DNA from: Daucus carota subsp. sativus
Taxonomy: Eukaryota; Streptophyta; Magnoliopsida; Apiales; Apiaceae
Assembly: GCF_001625215.2 (NCBI RefSeq)
Contig: NC_030383.2
Location: 56,968,949-57,032,948, forward strand
DNA length: 64,000 nucleotides
Reading direction: 5' to 3'
Below, in pieces: positions 43,585 to 57,500 of the stretch (position 1 is its first letter; each line of letters opens with the position of its first letter). A program made the translations under genes and the position numbers. Below the pieces are notes generated by a model that was not told where the DNA came from, ran no database searches, and worked only from the letters and a program-made list of their open reading frames with translations.

Positions 43585-44935
43585 ATGGAGGAACAAGCAG
43601 ACACAAGGAAGACAGTAGAAGGTAGTCTGTTTCTTCCAATCAGGAGAAGCAGCAGCAGCTTTGTTTTTAGTGGCTTCCTTATCTTTCTGATGGCAACAAC
43701 ACAAGCTAGCAAAATCTCAGAGGTGCGTCATTTTTCAAAATGCATAACAAATATATCTGTTTCCCTGCATTATACATGTTCTAAAAAGGGCTCCGGACAT
43801 CGACTTCGTCTAAAAATACTAGCAAATTGTTATATATTAGTCATGTGATTCCAAATACTCTTTATCTAACTAACTGATGTGGGATGTTACAATAGTCTAG
43901 GCTAAACACGGATGAAAACCGATGAAGATTAATGTCAAATACTAGACATACTTTGCCTCGGGGAATATCTTATTTATGTGCGAAAAAATTCACAAAAAAA
44001 TGATAAATGAGTAATAATATGAGAAAAAAGTGTCCAGGAATAGCAGTGTGGTCCTTTAGTGTTTGTACCCAGCAAAATTTCTTCAAAAAATCCAATACAG
44101 AGAGTGACTGTATGGCAAGAAGTGGGCCAAGTCTCGACAAAAGGCAAAAAGTGCATCAGTTGAATGTGTGTTTCTTCAGAATTTGTGGGCTCATTTTTTG
44201 GATAATACTAGCTGGCTTTAATCAATTGCCATTTCTTTGAATTTCTATATTGTTGGACATCAAGGGGAAAGTTATGTGTTGCTTTATAGAGCACATATTT
44301 CACATTCTGTTTATCCGGAAAACCGGAGGCGGATAATAGACGTGAGCTGAAATTAACTGAATTTTAAATTTTTGAACAGATATATAGCCATACAGATTAC
44401 AGGGGTGGTTTAGTTTTACTTTAAAAAAATGCTTATTATTTATATGTTAAAAATAATTTTAAATTTATAAGTTTGAATAATTTTTTTTTATTTACAACTT
44501 ATTGGGTATAAAATTTATTAATATAATAATAACATATAATAAATTATCTTTTAACATGGTCTTTACATTTTTGTAAAATAAAATTCAAAAATAGAAATAC
44601 ATCACCAAAAAACTTAACATTTTCGACTTGTGAGTCTTATAGGTCCGAAGTTGATTTATAAATTCCTTATCTAAATAATACAAATGAGCTTATTCTGACT
44701 TGTAAGTCCAGAAACTGGACTTTTAGATCGAGCCAAACATCACCTTAATATTTTACTTCACTGGTCCACCCACAAAAATCTGGAAAAGCAGGGTTTGAAA
44801 TTGACATGAGCTGAAATTAACCGAATTTTAAATTTTTGCAGAGATATAATCTTATATTTTATCTTCATCGATTATTAGGGAAACAGGGTCAGCCTCAGCC
44901 TAGCTGTGCCGCGGTACAGAATGATGCATCAGGTT
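43585..44935 (+). CDS. Candidate two-exon small secreted peptide gene
   Basis: Exon 1 (43585-43722) encodes 46 residues: MEEQADTRKTVEGSLFLPIR, then the hydrophobic stretch SFVFSGFLIFLMATTQA, then SKISE before a GTGCGT donor. A possible second exon starts after ATTAG near 44879 and reads GNRVSLSLAVPRYRMMHQV followed by a stop at about 44936. The product (65 residues) would be a short basic peptide behind a signal anchor, like plant peptide-hormone precursors, but I recognise no family. In another frame the second region reads SGLSKKKMCLQNCILHTRRC. The intron would contain a MITE-like insertion (44403-44744). Speculative. Confidence 0.25.
44339..44386. repeat. 48 bp direct repeat, copy 1
   Basis: GACGTGAGCTGAAATTAACT plus GAATTTTAAATTTTTGAACA recurs at 44803-44850 with about five differences. 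The two copies flank the MITE-like segment at 44403-44744. Confidence 0.85.
44403..44744. mobile_element. Possible MITE with GGGTGGTTTAG / CCAAACATCACC ends
   Basis: The left end GGGTGGTTTAGTTTTACTTT and right end GAGCCAAACATCACC are loosely inverted. The interior is similar in style to the element at 60754-61169. No clear target duplication. Confidence 0.4.
44803..44850. repeat. 48 bp direct repeat, copy 2
   Basis: GACATGAGCTGAAATTAACC plus GAATTTTAAATTTTTGCAGA. Partner of 44339-44386. This copy contains a good acceptor-like TTTTTGCAG. Confidence 0.85.
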
Positions 44936-45318
44936 TGAGCAAAAAGAAAATGTGTCTACAGAATTGTATCCTCCACACAAGAAGATGTGAAGAAGAATGG
45001 ATATACGTAGGAAGCAGATACTGGAGGATAAAAGAACCTTGTCTTATTGTTTCACAAGTCACAGTTTCTTTTCTGTGATGAAAGGTAAGTGACAAAATAC
45101 ATCAATAGATATGTCATTAAGTGAATAAGGGACAGAAGAAAACAACAGTTTTAGGACTCTCTCGAAGAAACTCAACCACTTGACTTGTAAAAAAATAAAA
45201 AAAATCACTGCTAAAGAATCCTCCAAGAAGGCCATCCAAATCTAATGAATTTATCAAATAACAACAGGCATTCCATCTTATTTTAGGAAGTCGGAATTGG
45301 TAACAACTATATTAAAAA

Positions 45319-45393
45319 TGGTCTCGAAGAGATTTGAACTCTCGACACCTAGCCTCTATAGGCCAATGCTCTGACCAACTGAGCTACAAGACC
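45319..45393 (-). tRNA. tRNA-like gene or tRNA-derived SINE head
   Basis: The minus-strand sequence of 75 nt has a well paired acceptor (GGTCTTG/CGAGACC plus A), a D arm GCTC-AGTTGGTCA-GAGC and a T arm GAGAG-TTCAAAT-CTCTT. The anticodon arm (TTGGC-CTATAGA-GGCTA) has two mispairs, and the nominal anticodon ATA does not fit a standard plant tRNA. I therefore doubt it is a working tRNA; a pseudogene or SINE-related copy is likely. Confidence 0.4.
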
Positions 45394-45399
45394 TCAATA

Positions 45400-46184
45400 T
45401 TTGTCTTTTTATTAACTAAGATAATTTTTGATTAATGTATTTTTTTTAGTAAAAATATTCCAATCATAAGATGAAAATACCACAAAATACTATTTTGAGA
45501 TGTGAATGAACATGAAAGTGTATGTATTTTGTGGCTATTATGGTACCTTGACAGGATTCATCATGCCCATTCTTGTCAGTACAATATCAAGATCTTTAAT
45601 ACTCAGCATAATCATTACTCTTATTATTTGAATATGCGAATCTTACTTGGCCAAGAATTTTGTTGATGGCCTTACATTTGTTATCAACAATATTCATGTC
45701 TAGCTACCTTTTTGCATTTAAAGTTTGGTTGTTAAATTATCGATAATATACAGGGGATCGAACCTGATACCTATCGTACAAAAATCGTCATGCCCCGCTA
45801 GAATGCTAGAATGTGTCTCGTATCAATATAAATATGAATTATTGTACACTTGCCCAAGTGCACAATCTAGAAAGTAGTTAGGTATAGATATTGATGATGT
45901 TTTGTATTATAATGTGTTAGTGACAAGGATTTGCCTTTGACAGATCACAGATATATCTAGTAGTATAAATTAGGATCACTAAGATAAAACACAAGAGACA
46001 AGACTTAATAATTAGTGTATTGTTTAAGTCCATAAAAAATTGTGTGTTTGCATATAATTTGGAACATATTACATTAATAATTATAGGTGTTGATTCATCA
46101 GATTACTTTATGCCATTTATCCGAAAGAGAAAAAAAAATGTGATTATGATAATGCAATCTGATCTTTGTAAAGATATGGTTGAG
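45400..46184. other. Spacer 3' of the MYB gene
   Basis: AT-rich sequence that includes the MYB 3' UTR. No supported gene. Confidence 0.5.
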
Positions 46185-47298
46185 TCAGGTAACACTAATA
46201 GCTCCTGTTAGTTGCAGACTCTCAGATGCTTTGTTTTCGTCGTTGGCCTTTGGCGCGGCAAGTTTAAGCTCCAGATCTGGATTTGAAGATGTCGTCGAGT
46301 TTGTCTGTGAATTTCTTGATCCGTATGGCCAGATGGTTGAATGACGGTGAGATGCTGCAGGTTGAGAGCTGTCGGTTCCTTGGTTCCTGGTTTCGTTATG
46401 GTGTTCGGATAAATTGAGGTCGATCATAGGCAGGTTGGTCTCTTCATGAACTTCATCAAATGAACTTGATAAATCAAAGTACTGAGCTGCATTTAGGCCT
46501 CGTTGCTTACTGTTCAAACTGTTACTCTGTCATTGGAATCGGGATAATCATATTAGTGGACAAATTAAATGCGCGAAGAAATATGAAAAAGAATGTAATT
46601 AGTACTATAGAGAGGTAACGGTATCCACTAGATTAAAATGCTAGGAATTTTCGTATATATACCATGTCAAAGAGGCTGGAACGGCGCTTTTTCTTGTCGA
46701 GAGTAGCCTGCCTGAGAAAGTGTTTTTGAGCATGACTTGCAACTTGAGTCGGAGTTCTTGTGGTAACAAACTTTCTTGAGATTCCTCTCCAATCTCCCTT
46801 TCCTAATTTTTGTAGTCCGGCTAGAAAAGCCCGGTGTTCCTCCTCCGTCCAAGGAACTCCTTCAAATTTCATTAAACAATTCAATTTTCATCCAAAAAAA
46901 CAAAAAATCATAACATAATTATTTCTTTCAAGTAGAATGCAGAGGACATAGGACATATGCATACCTTTCTTCCGTTCCTGAGCTCGAGCCAATAGGCCAT
47001 CGGATAAATACCCGATACAAGCCTGATCCGAAACCTCATTAATCGACACGAGAGAAGAAGAAGAGCATGGTGAGTTAGGTGATGACATCAAACAATCCAT
47101 GCTAAAACTCTTCTTCATGTCAAAAGCCTGCGAAATAACGGAAGAAGAAGAACAAGCAGAGGACATCTCCACAAGCTGCACTCCAAAGAGCCTTAGTCCA
47201 ATGTTTCCACTAGTAGCCATACTAACATTACCCTTATAAGCTATGCAAGTTCTTGAATTATGGCCTATGTTTCCACAATGTGAGCACTTTCTTCCCAT
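46185..47298 (-). CDS. Zinc-knuckle MYB-related transcription factor (MYBS2/KUA1 class), three exons
   Basis: Exons 47298-46965, 46859-46663 and 46526-46185 join in phase to 290 residues. The N-terminus is [18 protein letters not shown], a CX2CX4HX4C zinc knuckle. It is followed by an R/KLFGV motif (LRLFGV, 35-40) and a Ser-rich linker. The single MYB repeat starts [20 protein letters not shown] and ends in [16 protein letters not shown], the SHAQKYF-type signature with His for Tyr. The C-terminal region has DLNL (213-216) and DLELKLA, two EAR-like repression motifs. This class binds I-box/TATCCA elements and represses sugar-, ABA- or growth-related genes. An alternative upstream ATG at 47337 adds 13 residues before the knuckle; the MGRKCSH start is conserved in the family, so I prefer it. 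Confidence 0.95.
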
Positions 47299-47443
47299 TT
47301 TCAATACCAAACTCACAATGCACAAGCATGAAAACAAGGGAAAATATTGTAGTATAAATTGTGAGACAAGGAAGATATAATGGAAAGATGATGATAGATT
47401 GATAGTGTGAGGTGTGAGTAGTGTGTCTAAATGTTTGTGTGCA

Positions 47444-47451
47444 TATTTATA
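47444..47451 (-). promoter_or_regulatory. TATA box of the MYB gene
   Basis: TATAAATA on the minus strand (TGTCTATAAATATGC context) lies about 146 bp upstream of the ATG, giving a leader of about 115 nt. Confidence 0.6.
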
Positions 47452-47459
47452 GACACACT

Positions 47460-50400
47460 TGTTATATATAGCAAATGCACCTTTGTTTTATAAAAGGAGG
47501 GTTCTAAATATGAATCTGTCCAAATTTTAAGGTTAGCCTCTAAGACATTTAGACATAATCAAATGGAGTGACTTTCACTCTTGAGAATTATCTCATTATT
47601 ACAAGTTAGTTTGTTTATTTTTCTTCAAATAAGAGATTTTAGTTGTGTGTGGGTTGAATATATGTTTTATTATCAGAGATAAGAAAGTGAAATTATTATT
47701 TTATTACCCACTTTGTTTAGAATTTTAAACATAACAGAAATTAGCTAAACCCAACTGAACTATTAATATAACCATGTTCTCATCCAATATGTTCTCTTGG
47801 ATTATTATCCCTGTTTATATTTCTTTCTTGACATTTTTTTTTTTGGAATCGGGATTTCAAAACAATTGATCTAAAATAACAAATCATTAAATTTTGAAGT
47901 TAGCGGAGCTTTAAAATCAATTTTCACTGATTCTTAACAAAAATTCATGATTTATAAAACAAATTCCCTTTTAATTGTTTTTCAACGTCAGTCAGGCTAT
48001 ACGGTTGTGATTCCACGTCAGTCAGGTTATACCCTTAAAAAAATTACAATTTTCGTACTTTTCAACAATTTCTATCACTTAAAAAGATTAACAAATTAAT
48101 ATTTTACGGAAACAGATTGTGCAAAATTAAGAGTGAAGTGTGCGTACTTCTTACTACAGGATATTTTTGGTTTGGTTAGTATAATTCCGTCAGTTAGTAG
48201 AAATGTATATCTAACTTGAAAGCAAGAGGAAGTCTAGTTGGTTGCAGGAGTAGATATTAGGAGACAGATAATTGGAAGAAGCTAGAAGAAGATATCTAAA
48301 GAAACAAGGACATGAAATATCTTGAATAATCAAGACCCACTAGCAAAAGGAGATTCATTTATAATATCTGAATATGCTCCTCTTTTCAAGTTTCAACTTT
48401 GATTGGTTTGGTCTGGTTTTTGAGTATAGATATTAGATTGGATATGTTTTGTTACTTACTTCCACCAAGTTCTTGGGACATTTTCTCACTTGCAAATTGT
48501 TTTCTTGAGTTTTCTTTTAAGTTATTTCAGCTCTTCAAGTGTGACTATCAAGTTGGTTAGTTTTTGACTTTAATGGCCAATAATTGGTTGAGGAAAGCTT
48601 CAGGCAAAGAGCATATCATGGATATTGTAAAAATATAATAAACCCCCACCATAAATAAAATACCACTAGAAAGGACCTTACTGTATGATCAGATAAGAGT
48701 GCACCAATTAAACGTTTGGATACAAGAGTTACGCTATAGTAACATGTCATCACGAGAAGATATGTTGCAACAATTCTCTGTCAAAAACCCGACCTACTCT
48801 TATTATATGCTCAGGATGGAGTTAGCATGGGGGACTCTCCCCACTTGTAAAATATCTACATTTTTGTAGTACAAATTGATAAGGTACAGTACATAGTCAT
48901 GCTCCTATGGTAAAGGCATGATTTTGACACCTGCTGTATGACCCGTGTTAAATTCTTGTTGCCTTCTTTTTCTTAGGTTTTTCGTTCAATTTTTTGTTCT
49001 GAGCATTTATAATCAGTCTTTTACTAGAAAGGAGAAATAGTTTTCTGATCAATAAGTAGTTCAGATTTCCGTGCTTCAAATTGTTCCTCCGTTTTCGTGT
49101 CCTAGATATATAAAATTTCTAGTTCCGTCACTGCACACTTGAGATCAAGATCTTTAGAAATGTACAAAATATCTGATGAATGCATGGTAAAGTTGATCAA
49201 ACAAATGACTGGTAATGAATAAGACATAAGATACTAGTAAGTCGTAAACAGTACTAATAAGATATTACTTGTTTAGATTTTAGATAAACTTAAAGACGTG
49301 GAGTGGGATATGAATAACTCAGAATGCTTAAAGGAACATAATTCAGCAACTTGCACTTGTCCCATCTCACAGGCCAGCTTCCAAAAAGATAAATTGTTAT
49401 GGCTATTTGCTTGTAAATAAGTTATAGTACTACTTTCTCAAGCCAATTGCATAAAGTTTGAGGATATTCAAACAACGATGCTCATTTTTATTCAGCAATG
49501 AATTCAGCCACTTGCTCTTATACAATGTGCTCGTAATTTATACTAATAATTATTTTCCTGTAATACATATTTGCTATTTAAGTTTTTTTAACAATTTATT
49601 TATATTGAAACAATATATATTATTAATTAAGAAAGATTTAAGAATGTAAGAATATGGTTGAATTAATATAATTTTAGTAAATATGTTACATGAATTTAAA
49701 ATTTAATATTTAGCTCAATAATAAATAGGCATGAATACAGTAAACCGACCTTCCGATCAAGAAAACAAAATTAACTCTGTACAAGTTGTATAGACCTCAT
49801 GCAACTTTTAAATTGATTAATAGTACGTGTTTTTAATGATATAAGAACCACTAGCAAGTTGAATTATTTTTTATCTAAATATCAAAGTAATGATTCGTTA
49901 TATATTTGGGGTATTAGTGGATACTTCATCAACCTTAGGATGCAATCTCTCCCTCCGTGAAAATGAAATTCCTAGTACTAGTATAATAATATATTCAGCT
50001 CCCAATATTTAATCATTCATTTTATAATATTTTACTCTACTAATGTTTTTAATAATGAAACTTTTGATCTGCCATAAGGAAGCTCATGTGAGAAGATGTA
50101 GTCGCAGTCGGACCCAACTGTATAATAATAAAATCTTGTCTAGCTTAGCTATTTTTCAGATTCCCTATGCCAACAAGTTGGCATGTTATAGTATCTCTTC
50201 TGTTTCCTCAAGTTGTTCAAGTCCAACATAATAACAGAAAAGATTTTAAGATATCCTAAGACATGAAAGATACTACTATCATAACAGAAATTATAAATAA
50301 TTTATTCATTTAGCAAATACGGTTGCAGATCAGGAGCAAAACTAGAGATTCTCAAGATGATTATAGGTCGAACAAGTGCTTGGGTTCATCCGGAATTAAT

Positions 50401-51580
50401 TAAGAATGGGGCATGTTAGTAATTCCAACATATCATGGGGATTTATACTTTCATGAAAATTGTTAGACCCTTACTTTTCTCAACCAAACAAATTTATTTA
50501 TAACTATCTTCCACGAAGTTGAAATACCTAGACATGGAAAGGCAAACAAACAAGCACTAAATAGAAGTGTAGAACATTTTTCTTGATTGTCACTAGAGTA
50601 TAAAAAGTTAAAGAAACAAAGAAGAATGATAGCAAAATGATTAATGACTGGTTTGAACCCAGAATATTACCTGATGATGTTCCCCTTGAAATTCACAACA
50701 TAAACTGCTAAATAAATTAAGCGAGAAGGCATCTTCGTTGATCCGCTGTACCCTCTAGCTTTGCCGCTGATACTGACCTCTAGATATATTTCAGGGGTAA
50801 ACCTGGAATGAAAGAACCCGCAGCATTCTCTTGGGCAAAAATTACCCCAGACTTCTTGGTGAAGCTGGTAGAGAATAATCTGGTACTCACAGAAAATTAC
50901 CAGTGCTTAAACAGAAAAAACTAAACCCTGAAATATGACTGTAAGATATTGTACTACAGAGATAATGCAAAACTTTTCAGCAACCGATTTTCAAATTGTC
51001 TGTCTTCTTCAAGTTCAAGGATACTCGAGCTATGCTATTATTACAGTCCATGCTCCTTACCATACGAAAAAACGCAGGAGGTAAAGTCAGTTTTATAAAT
51101 ATTTCTCTCAACCCTGATATTTCCACGCAGTAGGGTGCCTGGTATTGGGCCTATGATTCTTGTTCTCCAGTTCCTTATGAAACCCAAAAAGCCAAGTAGC
51201 ACTTGCTAAGTGTTTCTCTGCGAATAAACTTATCAATAAAATTCACAACGGCTAGAACTCAATATTTCTAACAAAGACAAACATCACCAGATAGAATAAC
51301 ACCGTGCATATACACTAATGTTTAAAAGATTCTATTTGCATAGAAAAATGAAGAATGAGATATTATTTATTGATAAAATAGTACATAGCACTATCAAAAA
51401 TTACTCATGAATATTTTTTTTTTTTTGCTAAGTAAATTACTCATGAATATTATATGGCACATATTTGCCAATATTCAGACTAGTGAAAAACTCGAGGTTC
51501 TTTATGAACCAATGACACATACGGTGATTCTCAAACAAAAAAATATGTCTGCCTAGAAAAAATAAGGAAACTAACATACT
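47460..51580. other. AT-rich spacer between the MYB and LpxA genes
   Basis: About 4.1 kb in which I see no convincing gene, tRNA or intact transposon. Short local repeats exist (for example ACGTCAGTCAGGTTATAC twice near 47988-48031). The last several hundred bases probably include the LpxA 3' UTR. Confidence 0.5.
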
Positions 51581-54500
51581 TCATACAGATCCTGCACTAC
51601 TCCGAGATCTAAATTTGCAGATTCCTCGACGGTCTTCTTTGAAAGAATTACGGATGGATTGCACCATAAAGCACACAGAAGGAACAAGAGCCCATTCTTG
51701 ATGTTGCTCCTGCACAATTTATGTATAGAGAGAGAACGTTGAGGGTTTTTTTTTTTTTTATCAGTTCACTAATTTGTAAAAGAGAGAAAAATAACAAGAT
51801 ATACCACTTCAGCAAGTCGGTCTTCAAAGCTTCCGGAAGTTCCATCACTAGCCATAAATATCTTTCTATAAGCTGATTTCAGGCTCCTCATCTAGATCCT
51901 CGAGCAAAGTAGGAACAAATTTTACAAATATAATATACAGTAAATAAACAATACATCAGTAGACGAACCCAATAGTAGAAGACTATACCAGACTCCAGTT
52001 ATGAAGAACATAATAAATTTCAGGCAGGTACATATTAGAACACAGAAAACAGGCTCGACGCCCTCAAATTGAACGAAACAAAATAAACAGACCACACAGA
52101 CAATCCTGTTTGCCGTACCAACCATTTTGCACCTAGAAACTGAATAATCAGAAAAGAATCTGGAAATCCCCAAAGTATTATACATTTATTAAAAGTCGGG
52201 CTAGATGAAGGAATACCGACCATGTTGCACCTAGTAAAGCAGGTCAGTAAAGTTAAGGAACAATTAAAACACCAAGACTTCAACTGTACCTAAACATGAT
52301 AGATATCTGACCTTCAAATTTAGATAAGTAGATAGTCCCCCAACCCAAATTTGATTATTCATTTTCTTAATTAATTATGAAGGCAAACACTGTTTTTAAA
52401 CAAAGCTAGGAAACTCAATTAAATATTGGGAAAAAAACAGCGAGCAATTTATGAATAAGAAGAATGAACCTCAGAAGATGAGAACCCATGACGTCGCAGG
52501 CCTTCTAAATTCAAACCACGTAGCTCCGCCCTTTCTCCGGCCACCATTATATACTTTGGTACATCTTGTGACACCTTTAAAAATATATAACACAGTTTAG
52601 TTTAGTTTTAAGGTTGCATGCTTCACCTAGTCCAGCATGATCTTGTTACCACTGTATAAAAATCTATATGAAACTTTATTTTGAGGAAATGAGCATCAGA
52701 AATTCATTAAAAAAAACATTAGTCCTCTAATGATAGGCAATCTCATAGACCTGAATGTAAGTCTATGAGGCCAAAAAGCTGCTAGGCCCAATACTTTTTT
52801 AAAAAATGGCCAGTCACAAAATTTATATACTCAAAAATAACTCAAACACCCGCCCTCTTGTTACCAAACAATATTTAAGTATACTTATCAAATATCAATA
52901 TATAAAGACTATATATATAGCTATAAGTCCACCACAATCTTAATTACCAAGACTTACTACACTTATTGTCCAAGTCTTAAATAACTTGGTAGACCAGTTT
53001 TACATTCTTGGCAGGTAATACAGAGTAACTATCTAAATCTGTGATCAAGACTTGGCATCTATACACAATATTAATTGACAACCCCTATTGTCTCAATCAT
53101 CAAAGTTCCATTCTACAATTTCGGATCCGATCAGTCAATATATTACTTTACTGCAAAGGTATTTAAAAAACATTTGTAAATCCTTATAATCATTTTATTA
53201 ACAAACTTGTTACTTTATATACATGTCATTTGTTGTTATCGAATAAATACTTTTGTGAATTCAATTGTGACTTCTGTCATAATTGATTAGACTGTTTTTT
53301 TGTTAATATAATTAATTTGGGGGAACAAATTTGGGCAACATGATTCAAATGTTTAACTTTTAGCTCTTAAATATATAATAATGTGCGATATTCAAGTTAT
53401 CATTAATTTTATTCAATTTACTTCTTCTACACGAATATAAAATTAACAAAATTAAATAAAGAATTAATGTTGATCACATGTAAGTATATTTTTATCAAAA
53501 TAAACAAAAACTTTTAAAAAAAATAAAATTTTAATTGTATTTATGTGTAATATATAATACCACAATAAAGTAATTTAAGATTTTTATTTCAGATATTTAG
53601 AGCCATATTGTATCTTAAACATAAACCAAAAAATATAACACTTTATTTATGTTTTCACTTAATACCAAAACATATAATATAAAATGTAAAAATACTATGT
53701 TGCTAAAAACAAATTAGAAAAAATTATTTGGAATTACAATTTTGAGTTTTATAAAATAATTTTTTAGAAACATGCACCAACTTTCTTTATTATTATTTGT
53801 GAAGAAAGCAATTAATGTACGAAGCCTTTTAATAAAATTTAGCATAGTGCCTAAGTGGCCTATCACTCAGTAAACCCGAAAAGGCATCTTCCTAACCTAT
53901 GGTCCTAACATTGAAGTCATTAATCAAGCACCTCAGTTCGCTAATATTCTCAAAGATGTTCACATTGTATACTTAGACGTTAGACCAGATGGTTATTTGA
54001 ACGGTAATTCATTGTTACAATTGTAAACTAAGAGAGAAAATTTTACCACAGAACCACCGCCAATAAATGAAAAAGAACCAATATGGCAGAACTGATGAAC
54101 AACACTTGCTCCCGCAGTGTGAACATAATCCTATAGTAAAACTTGAATCACATCAAAAAATGGTAATTGTAGAGTAAACACTTTGAAATAATATTATTGA
54201 TTCACACTTAGCTTAGCAGAAACAAAATGGACCCACCTCTACCACCACATGACCTGCTAGAAGGGTGTTGTTTGCAATTATGTTGTTACTGCCCACTTTG
54301 CAGTCATGGGCTATGTGGCAAGACCCCATAATAAGGTTGTCGTCACCTATAATCTGTTTAAGCAATTATTTTAGAGAAATAATTACCTAAAACGGCGAGT
54401 CACTATCAAAAGTTTAAATTTGAAAAGTAAGCATAAGAATATAGCTTATATTGACATACTGTTTTTTCACATGACCTCGAAGATCGGTGGATAGACGTAT

Positions 54501-57500
54501 GTTCTCTAATGTCATTGTTGTCCCCCACCTCTAAGAAGCATTCAGTTCCCGGCTAAAACCGTAGCAACATAAAGTAAGGCAGCTGTTGGTGCATGTTCAA
54601 AGGGCTACCAAGAACAATTTCATACAACAAGGAGAGAAAGTAAGGCATGATATGTATTTACCATTTATTTATGCCATTTAATATGACATCTAATAATTTT
54701 GTGAATACAGTTATAAAGAAGTCATGGAAGAAGAGTAATCACTAACACAATTCAAACTATTTGGCTAAGAGCTGATTTACGAGAACAGTGTGTTGAAAGC
54801 AAACAATTAAACATATGGCAGATGTGGTATTTATAAGACTAATAATGCTTCAAAAGTGAGGTTATAGGACGATATTTCAATGCATGTCCTGTCATTCTTG
54901 TCTAGAATATTTTTCACCAACAAACGTACCAAGCAATATAAAATATTGGGTTAATTATCAAACCACTCACTAAAGTCATGCAATAATATCAAGTTGGCCA
55001 CTGATCTCCATGGGTCTCACTCGACACACTGGAGTAATTTAATGATCTCATTTTAGTCACTGCCGTTCAAATCTTTTAACGGAAACTGTAAGACACATGA
55101 CAGGCTTCTGATTAGGTGGCAAGAGCTGGGTAGCAATGTCTCTTCTACAGCAGTCACTATATATTAGTGTTTAACATGTGTGGTTTCCTTTTAACAATTG
55201 CATTCAAACAACAAACTCTACTATGGCTAGTATATCTAATTCATCTACTACAATCAGTTTATATGAATTGTGTAACTGCAAAATTAGGAACAAAACTGTT
55301 TACATTAGATGAGTTAGATAGACCAGCCATGGTAGAGTTTGTTGTTTGACTGAAATTGTAAAAAAAATACACACTTGTATATATACACAAACATATAGTC
55401 TTTGCTGTAAAACAGATGTTGCCAGCTCTTGCCACCTAATCAGAAGCCTGCCATGTGTCTTACGGTTTCCGTCAAGAATTTGAAAGAATATAACGGCAGT
55501 GACTAAAACGATATCATTAAATCACTCTAGTGAGTCGAGCGAGACCCCGTGGAGATCAGTGACCAACTTGATATTGAATGACTTCAATGAGTGATTTGAT
55601 AATTGACCCATAAAATATTAGATTATGAATGTAAAACGAAATAAAGTAAATATATCAAACAATATCAAAAAAGAAATTACAGCCTGACATGTTTGGTAAA
55701 GTCCATTTGCAGTGTGGTATAGGTTGTCTACTAGCTATAGAAGTTTGTCTCTTTATCCTCTTAATGTAGTAAATTTTAACATTTAAAGGGAATAAAGAGA
55801 CATGTATTTCTCACCCATTATAGCTAATGAGAGCAGCACATTAAAAAAAATACATTGGACAGATGAAACAGGTACAATTTTATCATCAACAGAATAGGAA
55901 TATAACCTTGTACTTCAAGTCTTGGCATCTGATTCCTACCACAGCATGATGTCCTATTCTATTATTGCACCCGATAGCTGTGCTCCCAGGTAATTCATCT
56001 CCAACCACAGCCCCACTACGTAGTTAAACATGTTACAATGTAGGTTATTCCAGAGGAAAACAAGAATTCATACATCATGCACACAAGGGAGGTGCACTGA
56101 AGATGGAATTGAAGATGTCGACTTACGTCATCAATATGCAGTTATCGCCCAATTCGGACTTACCAAAAACATGGCTACCAGGGTACAGTTGGCATGCATT
56201 TCCTAACTTCACAGTAGACCCAACACTACAAAAGGGACCAATTGAAACACCCTGCACAACGGTTTCAACAAATCCACAATCATTCAAGGAAAAATCTAGG
56301 ACCCCGGAGAAGCAAACAAAGAAAAAGCATCAAAAAGTGAAGTAATGATCCAGCTATGTCAGTAAACCATCCTTTTAAAAAAGAATATCACTCTTCTGTC
56401 AAAAAAAAAGAAAAAAGAAAAGAATATCACTCTTACTAGTCCTAGTTCATCCTAACAAAAAAGCTACGAATAAAAGTTGATTTGGACATCCTATTACCTA
56501 TAGTACTACCATATTGTCATAGTAAAGGAATCCTACACTACACGCACAGCTATTCATTCAAATCTCAATCTCCACTTCCCGCTAGGGATGGTATTGATCC
56601 CGATCCCCACACCAGATGGAAGGGGATGCAGGGATTTTTCAGGTATGGGCCGGGGAATGGGGACAACTTATTAAAAAAAAAAAAGGGTATTGGGCGGGGG
56701 ACGGTTTTTCATATCTTCCCGACCCGATCCCCAGTCCTTGGCCCGATTACCCCCATTCCCTGATCCCCATCCCAATTTCCCCACCTGCAATATATTACTA
56801 TATAATTGTATATGATTTCTTTGATGATTTATGTAGGATTTTGATTATTTTTTTTGTCCTAGTGCCAGATTAATAGCCTAGCAGCAAGGTTTCCTCTCCC
56901 ATTCTCATTATGGTACAGTCATGGGTTCGAATCCTCACTCTCAACTTCCCACATCGTCAGTAACCAGACCTTACTAACAGCCCGGCTGAGCTTAGAATTG
57001 TGACTTATGACTTGATGCAACTTTTTGTTTTGTCATAAGACTTTCATGTTAATGAATTGTACCGAAATACAGTACCGAAAGGATCGGAAGAGCTTCTTTC
57101 ATACATAAAAAATTTTCATCTAACAGAGGGCATGCAGAAATGTATGTCTCACGGCAATTTAGCTAAAAATTTTGATGTCTGAAAAAAACACTCGAAAGAA
57201 AAGCAAAATCCGCGGAATTAAGAAGAAAAGGAGAACTTTCATTAAAAAAAGTCAATTGACTAACCAAAGGCCATGCTGAGATGGCCCCCGAAATTGGGGA
57301 GACTTTTCGCAGAGGTTGAACCCTAGGTTGGAGCGACCGGTTAATTGAGGGAAGATAAAAAAAGTCATGTCAAATCTTTTCAAGAATGGCCTGACAATTT
57401 TCTGAGAAAATATATGCAATTTTCCATAGAAAGTCATTAAAAGTCTATCAATTATATTTTTCCACCGAAGTCATTGATATATTGAATAACAACCGACTTT

